64,000 nucleotides of DNA from Desulfoprunum benzoelyticum (GTDB taxonomy: Bacteria; Desulfobacterota; Desulfobulbia; Desulfobulbales; Desulfocapsaceae), in the NCBI RefSeq assembly GCF_014201505.1, contig NZ_JACHEO010000004.1, positions 1-64,000 on the forward strand. Reading direction: 5' to 3'. The notes below the pieces were generated by a model that saw only the letters and a program-made list of their open reading frames with translations, was not told the DNA's origin and ran no database searches. Below are positions 16,612 to 25,491 of the stretch, one piece after another. The position numbers were made by a program, and so were the translations under genes. Positions within the stretch are counted from its first letter, which is position 1. Each line of letters opens with the position of its first letter.

Positions 16612-17355
16612 TTATTTAAAAAAAGTCAGCAGGGCATGGAGGGTGGTCAGCGGATGAGGCGGGCAGCCGGGGATATAGAGATCGACAGGGAGCAGCTCGT
16701 TGAGATCGCCGACAATCTCATCGCTGCCGTAGAACGGCCCTCCTGAAATCGAGCAGGCGCCGCTGGCAATGACGACCTTCGGCGATGGCACGGCCTCATA
16801 TGTCGTCAGCAGCGCCGCTTTCATGTTGCGGGAAATCGGCCCGGTCACATGGATGCCGTCGGCATGGCGCGGCGAGGCGACGAAGTCGATGCCGAAGCGG
16901 GACAGGTCGAAGAACGGGGTGTTGAGGACGTTGGTGTCGGCCTCACAGGCGTTGCAGCCGGCGGCCGAAACCTGGCGCAGCTGCAGCGACCGGCCGAAGA
17001 GCTTTTTGAAGTGCTGTTTGGCATGACCGGCCAGATCGGCGTAGCTGCCATCGGTGATCAGATCGGCCCTGGTGGCGACGCCCAGCTCGAAGTTCTGGGA
17101 AAATTGAACGAACTTTCCCTGCGACTGCATCTCGCACAGACCGCAGAAGGTGCAGCGGCCCAGGTCGATGGCGCCGCTGGCGGCGTCGATCGCCTCCTGC
17201 GGACAGGCCTCGGCGCACTGGCGGATCAGGGCCGGATCGCACTGCCGGTTGATCTGCGGCCGGCCGCGGAAGCGCTCGTACAGGGCGATCGGCTGCTTCG
17301 GGTAGGACGAGGTTCTATAGCCTTGATCCAGTCTGTTTTTGATGATCTTCAACAT
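16612..17355 (-). CDS. hyfI: Ehr/hydrogenase-4-type small subunit (NuoB/HyfI-like) with ferredoxin domain
   Basis: This 247-residue protein joins a ferredoxin-like N-terminus (CTFCGLC plus an upstream CP pair, enough for one 4Fe-4S cluster; the second cluster motif is degenerate) to a NuoB/HycG-type small subunit. The latter retains the proximal-cluster cysteines in GCNACEAD, SGACSISGG and PGCPPHPL. In the complex it would pass electrons between the large subunit and soluble donors. It is the last gene of a six-gene operon, preceded by the large subunit 59 nt upstream, with AAGGGTATT before its ATG. Fusion of the HyfH-like and HyfI-like parts into one polypeptide is compact compared with E. 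coli Hyf. Confidence 0.85.
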   Translation of the reverse strand: MLKIIKNRLDQGYRTSSYPKQPIALYERFRGRPQINRQCDPALIRQCAEACPQEAIDAASGAIDLGRCTFCGLCEMQSQGKFVQFSQNFELGVATRADLITDGSYADLAGHAKQHFKKLFGRSLQLRQVSAAGCNACEADTNVLNTPFFDLSRFGIDFVASPRHADGIHVTGPISRNMKAALLTTYEAVPSPKVVIASGACSISGGPFYGSDEIVGDLNELLPVDLYIPGCPPHPLTTLHALLTFFK

Positions 17356-17414
17356 GGCAATACCCTTCTATCGCGCCGGAGCGCGGTCATCCTCGAGCGG
17401 CGAACCGTCTGCCA

Positions 17415-18929
17415 TCACAGGTCGAAGCCGCAGTAGGAAAGATTGTAGCTCTTGTTGCACAGCGGAAAGTCGGAGATGCCCTGGTTCCGCAACGACATCG
17501 CCAGACCGGTCCAGTTGTGGAACGACGGGTCCTTGACCTTGTAGCGGACGATGGCGCCGTCGGCCCCGGTCAGGACGCAGTGCGCGATCTCGCCCCGCCA
17601 GCCCTCGTTGATGGTGACGACCAGCGAATCGGCGGCGAGCCGGCGCTCCTCCATCATCATCGCCTTGGCCGTCGTTTCCGGGCGCTGCAGCAGCAGTTCG
17701 ATCAGGGCGAGCGAATGCATTATCTCCTCGCGCCGGACGGTGGCCCGGCTGTAGACGTCGCCGCTCGTCATCTGATTGGTGTTGTGCGGCAGTTCGGCAT
17801 AGCATTCGCTTGGAAAGGCGACCCGCGCGTCATAGGGGAGACCACAGGCCCTGCCGGCATAGCCGACGAGCCCCAGGTCCTCGGCCATCTCCCGGCTGAC
17901 GATCCCGGTATTCTCAAACCGGGCCTGAACGGTATGGGCGGAAAACAGCAGGTCGCAGACATTCTTGACCTGCGGGGTGATCTCTTCAAGCTTGGCGGCG
18001 ATCAGCTTTCTCTGCTCATCCCCCATGACAAAGGCCACCCCGCCCGGCCGGACCAGCCCCTTGCCGAAACGGTTGCCGCACAGGACCTGCAGCAGGTTGA
18101 GGAAATCGCCGCGCATCCGCCCGAAATAGGCGGCCGGCGGATTGAAGGCGACATCGCCGCTCAGGGCCCCGAGGTCGCCGAGATGGTTGGCGATCCGCTC
18201 CAGTTCGAGGGCGATGGTCCGTACAATCCTGGCGCCGACATCGACCGTCAGCCCGGCCAGGGCCTCGAGCGCCTGGCAGCAGCAGAGGTTGTGGCCGATC
18301 GCCGTGTCGCCGGCGATCGCCTCGCAGATGATCGGCAGCCGCCGCTGCGGCACCGTCGGCAGCAGCCTCTCGACCCCGCGATGCTGATAGCCGAGCTGGA
18401 TTTCGAGATGGAGCACCTCCTCGCCGGCGCATTGGAAGCGGAAATGGCCCGGCTCGATGATGCCGGCATGGACCGGCCCGACCGCCACCTCATGAATCGC
18501 CTCGCCTTCGACCGTGAAGCAGCCGTATTTCCCCGGGATCTCCTCTCCGCCGTAATCGTTGCCGAAGACATCGTCGGCGCCGCTGTAGTTGCGGTGATAG
18601 CGCACCATCTTCAGCCACGGGTGGGCGGTCGGACGGATGCCGTACTGCTCGGCGATCTCCCGCTCGAACATGTGAAATTTCTCACTGACCCAGCCGGTCA
18701 GCGACGGAAATTCAGCCCCGACCACACAGCTGGTCACATACAGCCTGTCGTTGCGCACGACGGCCAGCAGTCTGGTGATCCCGTTTTCAGCGAAGGCGAA
18801 GAACTGCACCACGAAACCGCCGTTCCTGACAAATTCGGCGAGGGTCATCCCGAAGGTCTCGACACTGACGTCCGGGATGTCGGCCCGCCTGACGACCTCG
18901 CCGTTGGCTATCTGCAGGAGGTTATCCAT
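17415..18929 (-). CDS. hyfG: Ehr/hydrogenase-4-type large subunit (NuoCD/HyfG-like) lacking NiFe ligands
   Basis: This 504-residue protein is a NuoC-like domain (~1-150, with FHMFEREIAEQYGIRPTAHPWL) fused to a NuoD/hydrogenase large-subunit domain. Where NiFe enzymes have the first CxxC, this protein reads EAIAGDTAIGH, as in Complex I. The C-terminal DPCxxC is replaced by FPLCNKSYNLSYCGFDL. It should therefore not bind a NiFe site, which fits the energy-converting-hydrogenase-related (Ehr) class. I chose the ATG at 18929, which overlaps the previous gene by 8 nt and has GGAGGGAG before it. It probably forms the quinone- or substrate-side chamber with the small subunit; the real substrate is unknown. 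Confidence 0.85.
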   Translation of the reverse strand: MDNLLQIANGEVVRRADIPDVSVETFGMTLAEFVRNGGFVVQFFAFAENGITRLLAVVRNDRLYVTSCVVGAEFPSLTGWVSEKFHMFEREIAEQYGIRPTAHPWLKMVRYHRNYSGADDVFGNDYGGEEIPGKYGCFTVEGEAIHEVAVGPVHAGIIEPGHFRFQCAGEEVLHLEIQLGYQHRGVERLLPTVPQRRLPIICEAIAGDTAIGHNLCCCQALEALAGLTVDVGARIVRTIALELERIANHLGDLGALSGDVAFNPPAAYFGRMRGDFLNLLQVLCGNRFGKGLVRPGGVAFVMGDEQRKLIAAKLEEITPQVKNVCDLLFSAHTVQARFENTGIVSREMAEDLGLVGYAGRACGLPYDARVAFPSECYAELPHNTNQMTSGDVYSRATVRREEIMHSLALIELLLQRPETTAKAMMMEERRLAADSLVVTINEGWRGEIAHCVLTGADGAIVRYKVKDPSFHNWTGLAMSLRNQGISDFPLCNKSYNLSYCGFDL

Positions 18930-20349
18930 TGACGCTCCCTCCGAGTACCTTGATTGTATCGATGATGACCTCAAATATGGTCTCCGGCATCCACAGGAAC
19001 AGCCCGATGGAGGTCAGGAGGAGGACATAGGAAGGAATGATCCGCAACATCCGCTCTTCGACGAGAACGTCCTCACCGGCATTGGCAAACGAGATCCGCA
19101 TGACGATCCGCGCCGCCCCGGCGAACACGAGGGTGAGGCAGAAGATGAAGCCGGCGAGGACGACGAATCGTCCCCTTTGGAAGGCCCCCATGATGATCAA
19201 CAGTTCGCTGATGAAGATACCGAAGGGGGGGAAACCGGACACCCCGGCAAAACCGGCGAAGAAGGCGACAAAGGTTTTGGGGAAGAGCCGGGCGAGATTG
19301 CCGGTCTTCTTGACCAGCCGGGAACCGAAGCCGAGCAGGATATTGCCGGCCGAAAGGAACAGCGACGACTTGATCAGCGAGTGGTGGATCAGGTGGAGGA
19401 TTGCGCCGTACAGGGCGATCCCGCCGATGCCGACGCCGATGGCGATGACCCCCATGTTCTCGACGCTCGAGTAGGCGAGCAGCCGCTTGTAGTCGGGCTG
19501 GTTGAGGATGAAGATCCCGGCGACGAACATCGACACCAGGCCGAAGCCGATCAGGATATTGCTCGAATACGCACCCAGACCGGCGACGTGCATCAGGACA
19601 TGGACCTTGTAGATTCCGAGGAAGGCGCAGTTCAGCAGGGCCCCGGACAGCAGGGCCGAAGCCGGGCTCGGCGCCTGGCTGTGGGCGTCGGGCAGCCAGG
19701 TATGCATCGGCGCCAGACCCATCTTGGTGCCGAAACCGATCATGATGAAGATGAAGCCGGCCTTCAGCCAGATCGGGTCGAGCTGGCCGGCCACCGCATT
19801 GAGCGAGGAGAAGGTCAACGGCGCATCGATCTCCTTGATGTCCATCGCCAGGGTGATGAAAAAACAGCCGAGCAGGGCGAGGGCGATCCCCACCGAACAG
19901 ATCAGGACATATTTCCAGGTGGCCTCGAGGGCCTCCTTCGAGCGGTTGATGAAGATCAGCGGCGCACTGACCAGGGTCGTCGCCTCGATCGCGATCCACA
20001 GGACGATCGGGTGATCGGCCAGGGTCACCATGCTCATCGTCCCGAGAAACAGCAGCATGCAGCTGATAAAGATGTGCTCGCTCTGCATCTCGGTCTCGTT
20101 CATGTAGGAGATGGCGTAGATCGAGATGAACAGGAAGATGAAGGAGGTGACGAGGAGGACCAGCAGCCCCTCCGGCGAGGAGGAGAAATAGTCGGGGAAA
20201 TAGGGGTCGAGTTTGCCCAGCCAGCCCATCACCGTCAGCTGCAGATGGAGCAGGGCGGCGACGATCAGGATGCCCCGGCCGAGAGAGACCGGCAGGAAAA
20301 ACGCCGCCCCCCCCATGACGATCGGCAGCAGAAAGACAAATTCCAGCAT
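18922..20349 (-). CDS. hyfF: Ehr/hydrogenase-4 proton-pumping subunit (HyfF/NuoN-M-like)
   Basis: This 475-residue polytopic protein of the Proton_antipo_M family has about 13 hydrophobic helices. The antiporter-like core shows IEATTLVSAPLI, GFGTKMGLAPMHTWLPDAHSQAPSPASALLSG, and LAYSSVENMGVIAIG, with conserved Lys and His residues expected in the ion path. Together with the HyfB-like subunit it gives the complex two antiporter-type modules, so H+ or Na+ translocation is likely. It starts 4 nt after the HyfE-like gene and overlaps the large-subunit gene. Confidence 0.9.
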   Translation of the reverse strand: MLEFVFLLPIVMGGAAFFLPVSLGRGILIVAALLHLQLTVMGWLGKLDPYFPDYFSSSPEGLLVLLVTSFIFLFISIYAISYMNETEMQSEHIFISCMLLFLGTMSMVTLADHPIVLWIAIEATTLVSAPLIFINRSKEALEATWKYVLICSVGIALALLGCFFITLAMDIKEIDAPLTFSSLNAVAGQLDPIWLKAGFIFIMIGFGTKMGLAPMHTWLPDAHSQAPSPASALLSGALLNCAFLGIYKVHVLMHVAGLGAYSSNILIGFGLVSMFVAGIFILNQPDYKRLLAYSSVENMGVIAIGVGIGGIALYGAILHLIHHSLIKSSLFLSAGNILLGFGSRLVKKTGNLARLFPKTFVAFFAGFAGVSGFPPFGIFISELLIIMGAFQRGRFVVLAGFIFCLTLVFAGAARIVMRISFANAGEDVLVEERMLRIIPSYVLLLTSIGLFLWMPETIFEVIIDTIKVLGGSVNG

Positions 20350-20353
20350 ATTC

Positions 20354-21007
20354 TCAGTCCTTTAAACGCCCAAGAAGGGCAGTGTCGACATCATCGAAGG
20401 CGCGGTTGATATTGTTGAGGATGATGCCCATGATCATCACCCCCACCAGCACATCGAGCAGAACCCCGAACTCGACGACATAGCGGGTATGGCTCTGTTT
20501 GGTCAGGGCGGTGCCGATCAGGTAGATGCCGTTTTCCAGCATCAGATAGCCGATGACCTGGGTGATCGCCTTGGTCCGCGACATCATCAGGAACAGGCCG
20601 GCGCCGAGGGTGGTGATCGCGGTGATCAGCAGCAGCGAATGGCCGCCCGGCAGGGTCAGCTGCAGTTTCTCGGTGATGAAGAGGGAGACCAGGATCATGA
20701 TCAGGCCGAAGAACAGCGAGGCATGATAGCCGATCAGCGGCTCGACCTCGCGCTTGATCGCCACCCGTTGAACGGCGAAATACAGAAGGCCGGGGATCAG
20801 CAGGCCCTTGATCAGGATCATGATCTGGAAGAAGATGATCCCGCCGCTGCCGATGGCCTGGTGCTGTTCGAGAAACAACGGCACCAGCGACACCATGACC
20901 CCCTGTAATCCCATGATCTTCACCAGGGTCATCATGCGGTTGGACTCGAGCGAAATCAGCACGGACAGCAGGATCAGAACCAGAATGGCGTCGGAGAGAT
21001 TGATCAT
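20354..21007 (-). CDS. hyfE: Ehr/hydrogenase-4 membrane subunit (HyfE/NuoK-like)
   Basis: This 217-residue membrane protein has about six hydrophobic helices and the HyfE-type segment TKAITQVIGYLMLENGIYLIGTALT, the NuoK-like part with a buried Glu (LENG). Its start overlaps the preceding HyfC-like gene by 4 nt and a 4-nt gap separates it from HyfF. It is expected to help connect the antiporter modules to the NuoH-like arm. Confidence 0.9.
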   Translation of the reverse strand: MINLSDAILVLILLSVLISLESNRMMTLVKIMGLQGVMVSLVPLFLEQHQAIGSGGIIFFQIMILIKGLLIPGLLYFAVQRVAIKREVEPLIGYHASLFFGLIMILVSLFITEKLQLTLPGGHSLLLITAITTLGAGLFLMMSRTKAITQVIGYLMLENGIYLIGTALTKQSHTRYVVEFGVLLDVLVGVMIMGIILNNINRAFDDVDTALLGRLKD

Positions 21008-21921
21008 TGCATGAAGCCCATCGTCAGAATGGCGGCGAAAAACACCAGGGTGAAGGAGGTCAGGATGTACTTGGGCACCAGGTTCATCTTGAATCGGGCC
21101 ATCGTCGATTCGGTAACGCCGACGGCGACATAGACCAGGGTCAGAATCCCGTAGAACAGCAGACCGTTGACGAGGATGCCGGCCGGAACCGGAGGCTGGA
21201 GCAGATGGGTGATGAACACGGAATAGAACAGCAGCTTGAAGAAGGCCCCCAGCTCGATCAGGGCGAGGTCGGGACCACTGTGGTCAAGGATCATGACCTC
21301 GTGGATCATCGTCAGTTCGAGGTGGGTCTGGGGATCGTCGACCGGCACCCGCGAGTTCTCGGTCAGCAGCACCATGAACATCGCGACGATGACGAACAGC
21401 AGCAGGGCTCCGGTCGGGCCGGCAAGCGAAACCGCGTTTTCGCCATGGAAATAGTCGGCAAGGCTGAGCGAACCGCTGACCCGGTAGAACAGGATCAGCA
21501 CGGCGAAGATCGTGGCCTCGGCCAGGGTCGAGAAGAAGGCCTCGCGGGCCGCTCCCATCCCCTCGAAGGGCGAGGCGGTGTCGAGGGCGGCGGCGATCGT
21601 GAAGAACCGGCCGATCCCCATGATGTAGAACAGGACGATGACATCGCCGTGAAAGGAGAAGAGCGGGGCCGTCCCCGCCAGCGGGATGAAGAGCAGCGGC
21701 ATCAGGGCGGCGGTGAACGATACGGTCGGCCCCATCTTGAAGACAAAGCTCGAACTGGTACTGTAGACCGATCCCTTACGGCACAGCTTGGCCAGGGTGT
21801 AGTACTTCATCAGCAGCGGCGGCCCCTGCTTGCCGGCGACGAAGGCCTTGGTCCTGTTGATGATCCCGGGGAAGAGCGGCGCCAGCAGCAGCGCCAACAT
21901 AAACGAAAGAAGTGATTCCAT
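21004..21921 (-). CDS. hyfC: Ehr/hydrogenase-4 membrane subunit (HyfC/NuoH-like)
   Basis: This 305-residue NuoH-family protein contains the family signature near GRFFTIAAALDTASPFEGMGAAREAFFSTLAEAT and the conserved acidic loop ENSRVPVDDPQTHLELTMIHEVMILDHSGPDLA. NuoH-type subunits form the link between the redox arm and the membrane pump and line the quinone pocket in Complex I. About eight hydrophobic helices are visible. It lies 42 nt downstream of the HyfB-like gene. Confidence 0.92.
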   Translation of the reverse strand: MESLLSFMLALLLAPLFPGIINRTKAFVAGKQGPPLLMKYYTLAKLCRKGSVYSTSSSFVFKMGPTVSFTAALMPLLFIPLAGTAPLFSFHGDVIVLFYIMGIGRFFTIAAALDTASPFEGMGAAREAFFSTLAEATIFAVLILFYRVSGSLSLADYFHGENAVSLAGPTGALLLFVIVAMFMVLLTENSRVPVDDPQTHLELTMIHEVMILDHSGPDLALIELGAFFKLLFYSVFITHLLQPPVPAGILVNGLLFYGILTLVYVAVGVTESTMARFKMNLVPKYILTSFTLVFFAAILTMGFMQ

Positions 21922-21963
21922 TCCTACCTCTGCCTGCGATGGATGGCCAGACCGCTTGTCGCC

Positions 21964-23919
21964 TCAGAAGACAAGCAGCAGCACCACGATGGTCAGGACG
22001 ATATAGCCGATATAGAGCTGGATGTGACCATGCTGGATCCAGCGCAACCTGTCGAGAATCTTGACCAGAGGCTGGAGAAGATACCGGTGCATGCCGATTT
22101 CGGCTATATCATCAACCCTGGTCTCATAGGTCGTCGCTCCGGGGAAGATCCGGCGGATTCCCGAATACACCGTCCGTATACTGACGAAAGGTTGAAAAAA
22201 CTCGACGATGCTCATCGCGTAGGAGGTGCCGGTGTACTGCATCCGGACATTGGGCTGGGTAAAGCCGCAGCCCCAGGTCGGCCCGCTGGCGATCTCCTTT
22301 CCGGCGTACAGCACCCGGCGCAGCAGAGTGACGCCGAGCAGAATGCCGAGGAAGAGCCGGGCGGCAAACGCCAGGTTGCTTATCAGCACCTGCCCGGTTC
22401 CGGGTTCGATCGCCCCGATCATCGCCATATCGCGGAGGCCGAAAAAGGCCAGCTCCACGAAGGGTGCCGGAAAGATGCCGATGACGAGGCAGAGCACGGC
22501 GAGCAGCAGCAGCGGCAAGGTCATCGACGCCTGAACCTCGGAGGCCCGGGCCGCAGCCTCCGATCTCGGTTCGCCGAGGAAGACGATGCCGACGACCTTG
22601 GTGAAGCAGGCGGCCGCCAGACCGCCGATCACCGCCAGGGAGATGATCGCCAGGCTGGCGAAGAGAAAGGAAATGCCGGGCAGCGTCAGCCCCTGGAAGG
22701 CGGCAAAGTAGATCAGGAATTCACTGATGAAGCCGTTGAACGGCGGCAGGCCGGAGATCGAGATGGAACCGACCAGAAAGGTCCGGCCGGTGGTCGGCAT
22801 CCGCTTGATCAGCCCGCCAAGCTCGTCGACGTGTCGGGTCCTGGTCTTCTGGAGGACGGCCCCGGCCCCCATGAAGAGCAGCGATTTGAAGATCGAATGG
22901 TTGAGGACATGGAGCAGGCTGCCGGCAAAGCCGAAGATCGCCATGGTCGCATTGCCGGTCGCCACCCCGATCATTCCCAGACCGGCGCCGATCAGGATGA
23001 TGCCGATGTTCTCGACACTGTGATAGGCCAGCAGGCGTTTGATGTCATGTTTGCCGAGGGCATAGACGACCCCCAGGACCCCTGACGCCATACCGACGGC
23101 AAGGATGATCTGGCCAGGCAGCATTGAGGTGTCGCCCAGAAGCGTGTAGAACCGGAAGATGCCGTAGATCCCCATCTTGATCATCACCCCCGACATGACC
23201 GCCGAGATATGGCTGGGGGCGGCCGGGTGGGCGTGCGGCAGCCAGATATGGAGGGGAAATATCCCCGCCTTTGAACCAAAGCCGAGAAGGGTCAGGATAA
23301 AGACCGCCAGCTTGAGCGGGGAGGACAGCTGGTCGAGACCGTCGAAGGAAAAACTGCCGGTGACGCTGTAGATCAGACCGAAGGCGGCAAAGATACACAT
23401 GGCGCCGGCCTGGGCGAAGACGAAATAAAGATAGCCGGCGGCCCTCGTCTCTTTTTTGTGAAATTCATGAACGACGAGGAAATACGAGGTCAGCGACATC
23501 ACCTCCCAGGCCAGGGCGAAGGTGATCAGCGAATCGGCGCAGACCACCAGCACCATCGACACGATCAGCAGCGACAGACAGCAGTAATTGACGGCGATCC
23601 GCCACGCCTCCTCGGATTTGTCCATATAATGGAACCCATAGAGCGCGGCCAGCGGACAGATGAGAAAGATGGGAACGAGAAAGAATACGGAAAGGGAGTC
23701 GATCGAAAACGTCAGGGTGAGAAATTGCTGCCAGGCCCAGGTCGTCGTTGGCGGGCCGGTGTCCTGCAGTGCCGGCGTGAGCGCCATCAACCCGAGCATG
23801 GAACCGACGACGGTGGCGATGACGGCTGCCGCCTTCATGACCTTGAATTGCCGATACAGCAGCAGCGGCAGGATGCCTCCCGCCAGAATTACCGCCAGTG
23901 CATAAAAAAGAGTATCCAT
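21964..23919 (-). CDS. hyfB: Ehr/hydrogenase-4 antiporter-like subunit (HyfB/NuoL-like)
   Basis: I start this at the ATG at 23919 (MDTLFYALAV), which has AAGGGGAT in front; an in-frame upstream start adds 14 unlikely residues. The 651-residue protein is a NuoL/HyfB-type Proton_antipo_M protein, with LAWEVMSLTSYFLVVHE, GFGSKAGIFPLHIWLPHAHPAAPSHISAVMSG and LLAYHSVENIGIILIGAG. It opens the operon hyfB-C-E-F-G-I; no HyfA, D or H homologues are present. A promoter-like sequence lies ~220 nt upstream, and the next genes upstream on this strand encode carbonic-anhydrase-like proteins. Confidence 0.92.
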   Translation of the reverse strand: MDTLFYALAVILAGGILPLLLYRQFKVMKAAAVIATVVGSMLGLMALTPALQDTGPPTTTWAWQQFLTLTFSIDSLSVFFLVPIFLICPLAALYGFHYMDKSEEAWRIAVNYCCLSLLIVSMVLVVCADSLITFALAWEVMSLTSYFLVVHEFHKKETRAAGYLYFVFAQAGAMCIFAAFGLIYSVTGSFSFDGLDQLSSPLKLAVFILTLLGFGSKAGIFPLHIWLPHAHPAAPSHISAVMSGVMIKMGIYGIFRFYTLLGDTSMLPGQIILAVGMASGVLGVVYALGKHDIKRLLAYHSVENIGIILIGAGLGMIGVATGNATMAIFGFAGSLLHVLNHSIFKSLLFMGAGAVLQKTRTRHVDELGGLIKRMPTTGRTFLVGSISISGLPPFNGFISEFLIYFAAFQGLTLPGISFLFASLAIISLAVIGGLAAACFTKVVGIVFLGEPRSEAAARASEVQASMTLPLLLLAVLCLVIGIFPAPFVELAFFGLRDMAMIGAIEPGTGQVLISNLAFAARLFLGILLGVTLLRRVLYAGKEIASGPTWGCGFTQPNVRMQYTGTSYAMSIVEFFQPFVSIRTVYSGIRRIFPGATTYETRVDDIAEIGMHRYLLQPLVKILDRLRWIQHGHIQLYIGYIVLTIVVLLLVF

Positions 23920-24306
23920 CGATCCCCTTGGAAATAAGAGTATCTCGAGACATCCCTTCACTGCATGACTGGAGCCAGGACTGCAAAAGCGGTGTAATCC
24001 AGGTCAACTCACTGTATTCGACTTTTGAGTCGTTCTGTTGTGGCGCAAGAGAGGCAACCCTCTTCGTCATCGTCAGCTATGGGGGAGAAAACACTCAAGA
24101 TCGGATTCCGGCCCATGGTTGGCGCTGCAAAATCATGACTGTATACTTATCCAACCATCACCGCGTCAAGCAAAAAGCTCCGGCTTTTCGAAAAAAGGCC
24201 GACCTGCAACTATACAGTAAATCGATAAATTTGCATGAATATATGCCGTCGGTGACGACCGGCGACGACCGGCCATTGAGGTCCCGGCCGTCGCAGGTTG
24301 AAGAGG
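23920..24306. other. 387-nt gap upstream of the Ehr operon
   Basis: No credible gene lies here. It holds a promoter-like sequence on the minus strand (24140-24169), an AT-rich 6-bp hairpin at 24173-24188 (AAAAGC/GCTTTT followed by T5 on the minus strand) that could end transcription from the carbonic anhydrase gene, and a small inverted repeat CGACT/AGTCG at 24019-24032. The last lies between promoter and operon and could be an operator. Confidence 0.5.
24140..24169 (-). promoter_or_regulatory. Sigma-70-like promoter for the Ehr operon
   Basis: On the minus strand TTGACG (24164-24169) and TATACA (24140-24145) are separated by 18 nt, each matching the consensus hexamers at 5 of 6 positions. 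It lies about 220 nt upstream of the hyfB-like start, leaving a long 5' leader. If active, it uncouples the operon from the carbonic anhydrase gene upstream. Confidence 0.5.
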
Positions 24307-25491
24307 CTAGCGAGGAGTGCGGATATCGAAGCGGGGTGAAAAGATCATGCGGATGATCTGTTCCTTGAGATCGGTCTGATCCGGGTTGGTCATTTCCTGT
24401 TCCATCAGTTTGGCGAACAGTTCGTCCTGCTCCAGAGGATGCATCCCGCCGGAGATCGGGCAGGCGTCCTTCAGCTGGATATGGGCCGCCCAGGGAACGA
24501 AATAGGTCGTCGACGGGAAGGTTTCGTACGTCGAGATATCGACATTCAGCCCGGCAATGTAAAGCAGGTTCTTGCCGTTGTATTCGGTGCCGCGGCGGAT
24601 CGACTCGACCGTGCGGGCGAACTCCATCTGGATATTGATCTTGGCCGCCTTCATCGCCGGGCTCTTATGGGTGACGATGATCGGCATGAACTCGATCAGG
24701 TTGCGCTCGAGCAGGATCGATTCGTCCGTTTCATGGAGATCTTCGCGGAAGTAGAAGAGATCGGAAGTCAGCAGTTCCCCCATCGTCTCTCCGGTCCCGC
24801 CTTTCCAGACGTAGCCTTCTTTGTCGAGACGCTCCCGGAAACTGTCGGAGACCTCGTAGGAATGGGAGGTGCTGTGGGTGGCGACCGGGACGATCCGGCC
24901 GTCGTCACTGATTTTGGCAACATCCCGGAGCCGTAGCACCAGCCCGTCGGTCACCGGTTTGGTGGCGAAGTCGATGAATGAATCCTTGGCGGTGATCAGG
25001 CACCGGCCACTTGCGTCTCTGCTGAGAAAGATCCGTTTCTGGGCGAACTGGTACTGCTCGAGATAGGGGGCGATGGCGTGGGTGATCTTGCCGCACGACG
25101 GGGTGAGGCAGTTGCCTTCCGTCTTCGGCCGCTCGCAGGTGCCGTAGATCCCGGTTTTCGGGTCGTAGCCGACATGACTGGCCTGGACGATGACCGAATC
25201 CTCGCCGTGGTGGGCATGCGGACCATGGCGATCGGTGGCGATGATCCCGCCGACCCGCCCGTGGTTGAAGGGAAAGGTGCCGAAGTGTTTGGTCAGCAGG
25301 ATGATGGGGAAGCCCTGGTTTTCGTCGGAGCAGAAGGCCCGGGAGGGCATGATATAGCCTCTCCTGAACCCGAGTGACAGACAGAGATTATATAATCTGG
25401 GAACGAACTCGGGGTACGGGATAGCCAGCCCCTGGATTTTGAACTCTCCGATATCACGGACAATTTCCGGCTCTCTCGATGTAGTATTCAT
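24307..25491 (-). CDS. LCIB-type beta carbonic anhydrase-like protein
   Basis: This 394-residue protein resembles the limiting-CO2-inducible LCIB/C family of carbonic anhydrases, zinc enzymes that interconvert CO2 and bicarbonate. Residues ~45-150 carry the expected pattern: FCSDENQGFP (candidate first Zn Cys plus the catalytic Asp), GTFPFNHGRVGG (candidate Arg of the Asp-Arg dyad), HHGEDSVIVQASHVGYDP (candidate Zn His) and CLTPSCGK (candidate second Zn Cys). The C-terminal ~240 residues are an additional region that I do not recognise. No signal peptide is seen, so it is probably cytoplasmic. It lies between a beta-helix protein and the Ehr operon on the same strand. Activity is not proven by sequence. 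Confidence 0.7.
   Translation of the reverse strand: MNTTSREPEIVRDIGEFKIQGLAIPYPEFVPRLYNLCLSLGFRRGYIMPSRAFCSDENQGFPIILLTKHFGTFPFNHGRVGGIIATDRHGPHAHHGEDSVIVQASHVGYDPKTGIYGTCERPKTEGNCLTPSCGKITHAIAPYLEQYQFAQKRIFLSRDASGRCLITAKDSFIDFATKPVTDGLVLRLRDVAKISDDGRIVPVATHSTSHSYEVSDSFRERLDKEGYVWKGGTGETMGELLTSDLFYFREDLHETDESILLERNLIEFMPIIVTHKSPAMKAAKINIQMEFARTVESIRRGTEYNGKNLLYIAGLNVDISTYETFPSTTYFVPWAAHIQLKDACPISGGMHPLEQDELFAKLMEQEMTNPDQTDLKEQIIRMIFSPRFDIRTPR

Noticed and set aside
18751-20409. A 552-codon plus-strand frame opposite hyfF
   Set aside because: Highly charged shadow composition; the minus-strand antiporter subunit is clear.
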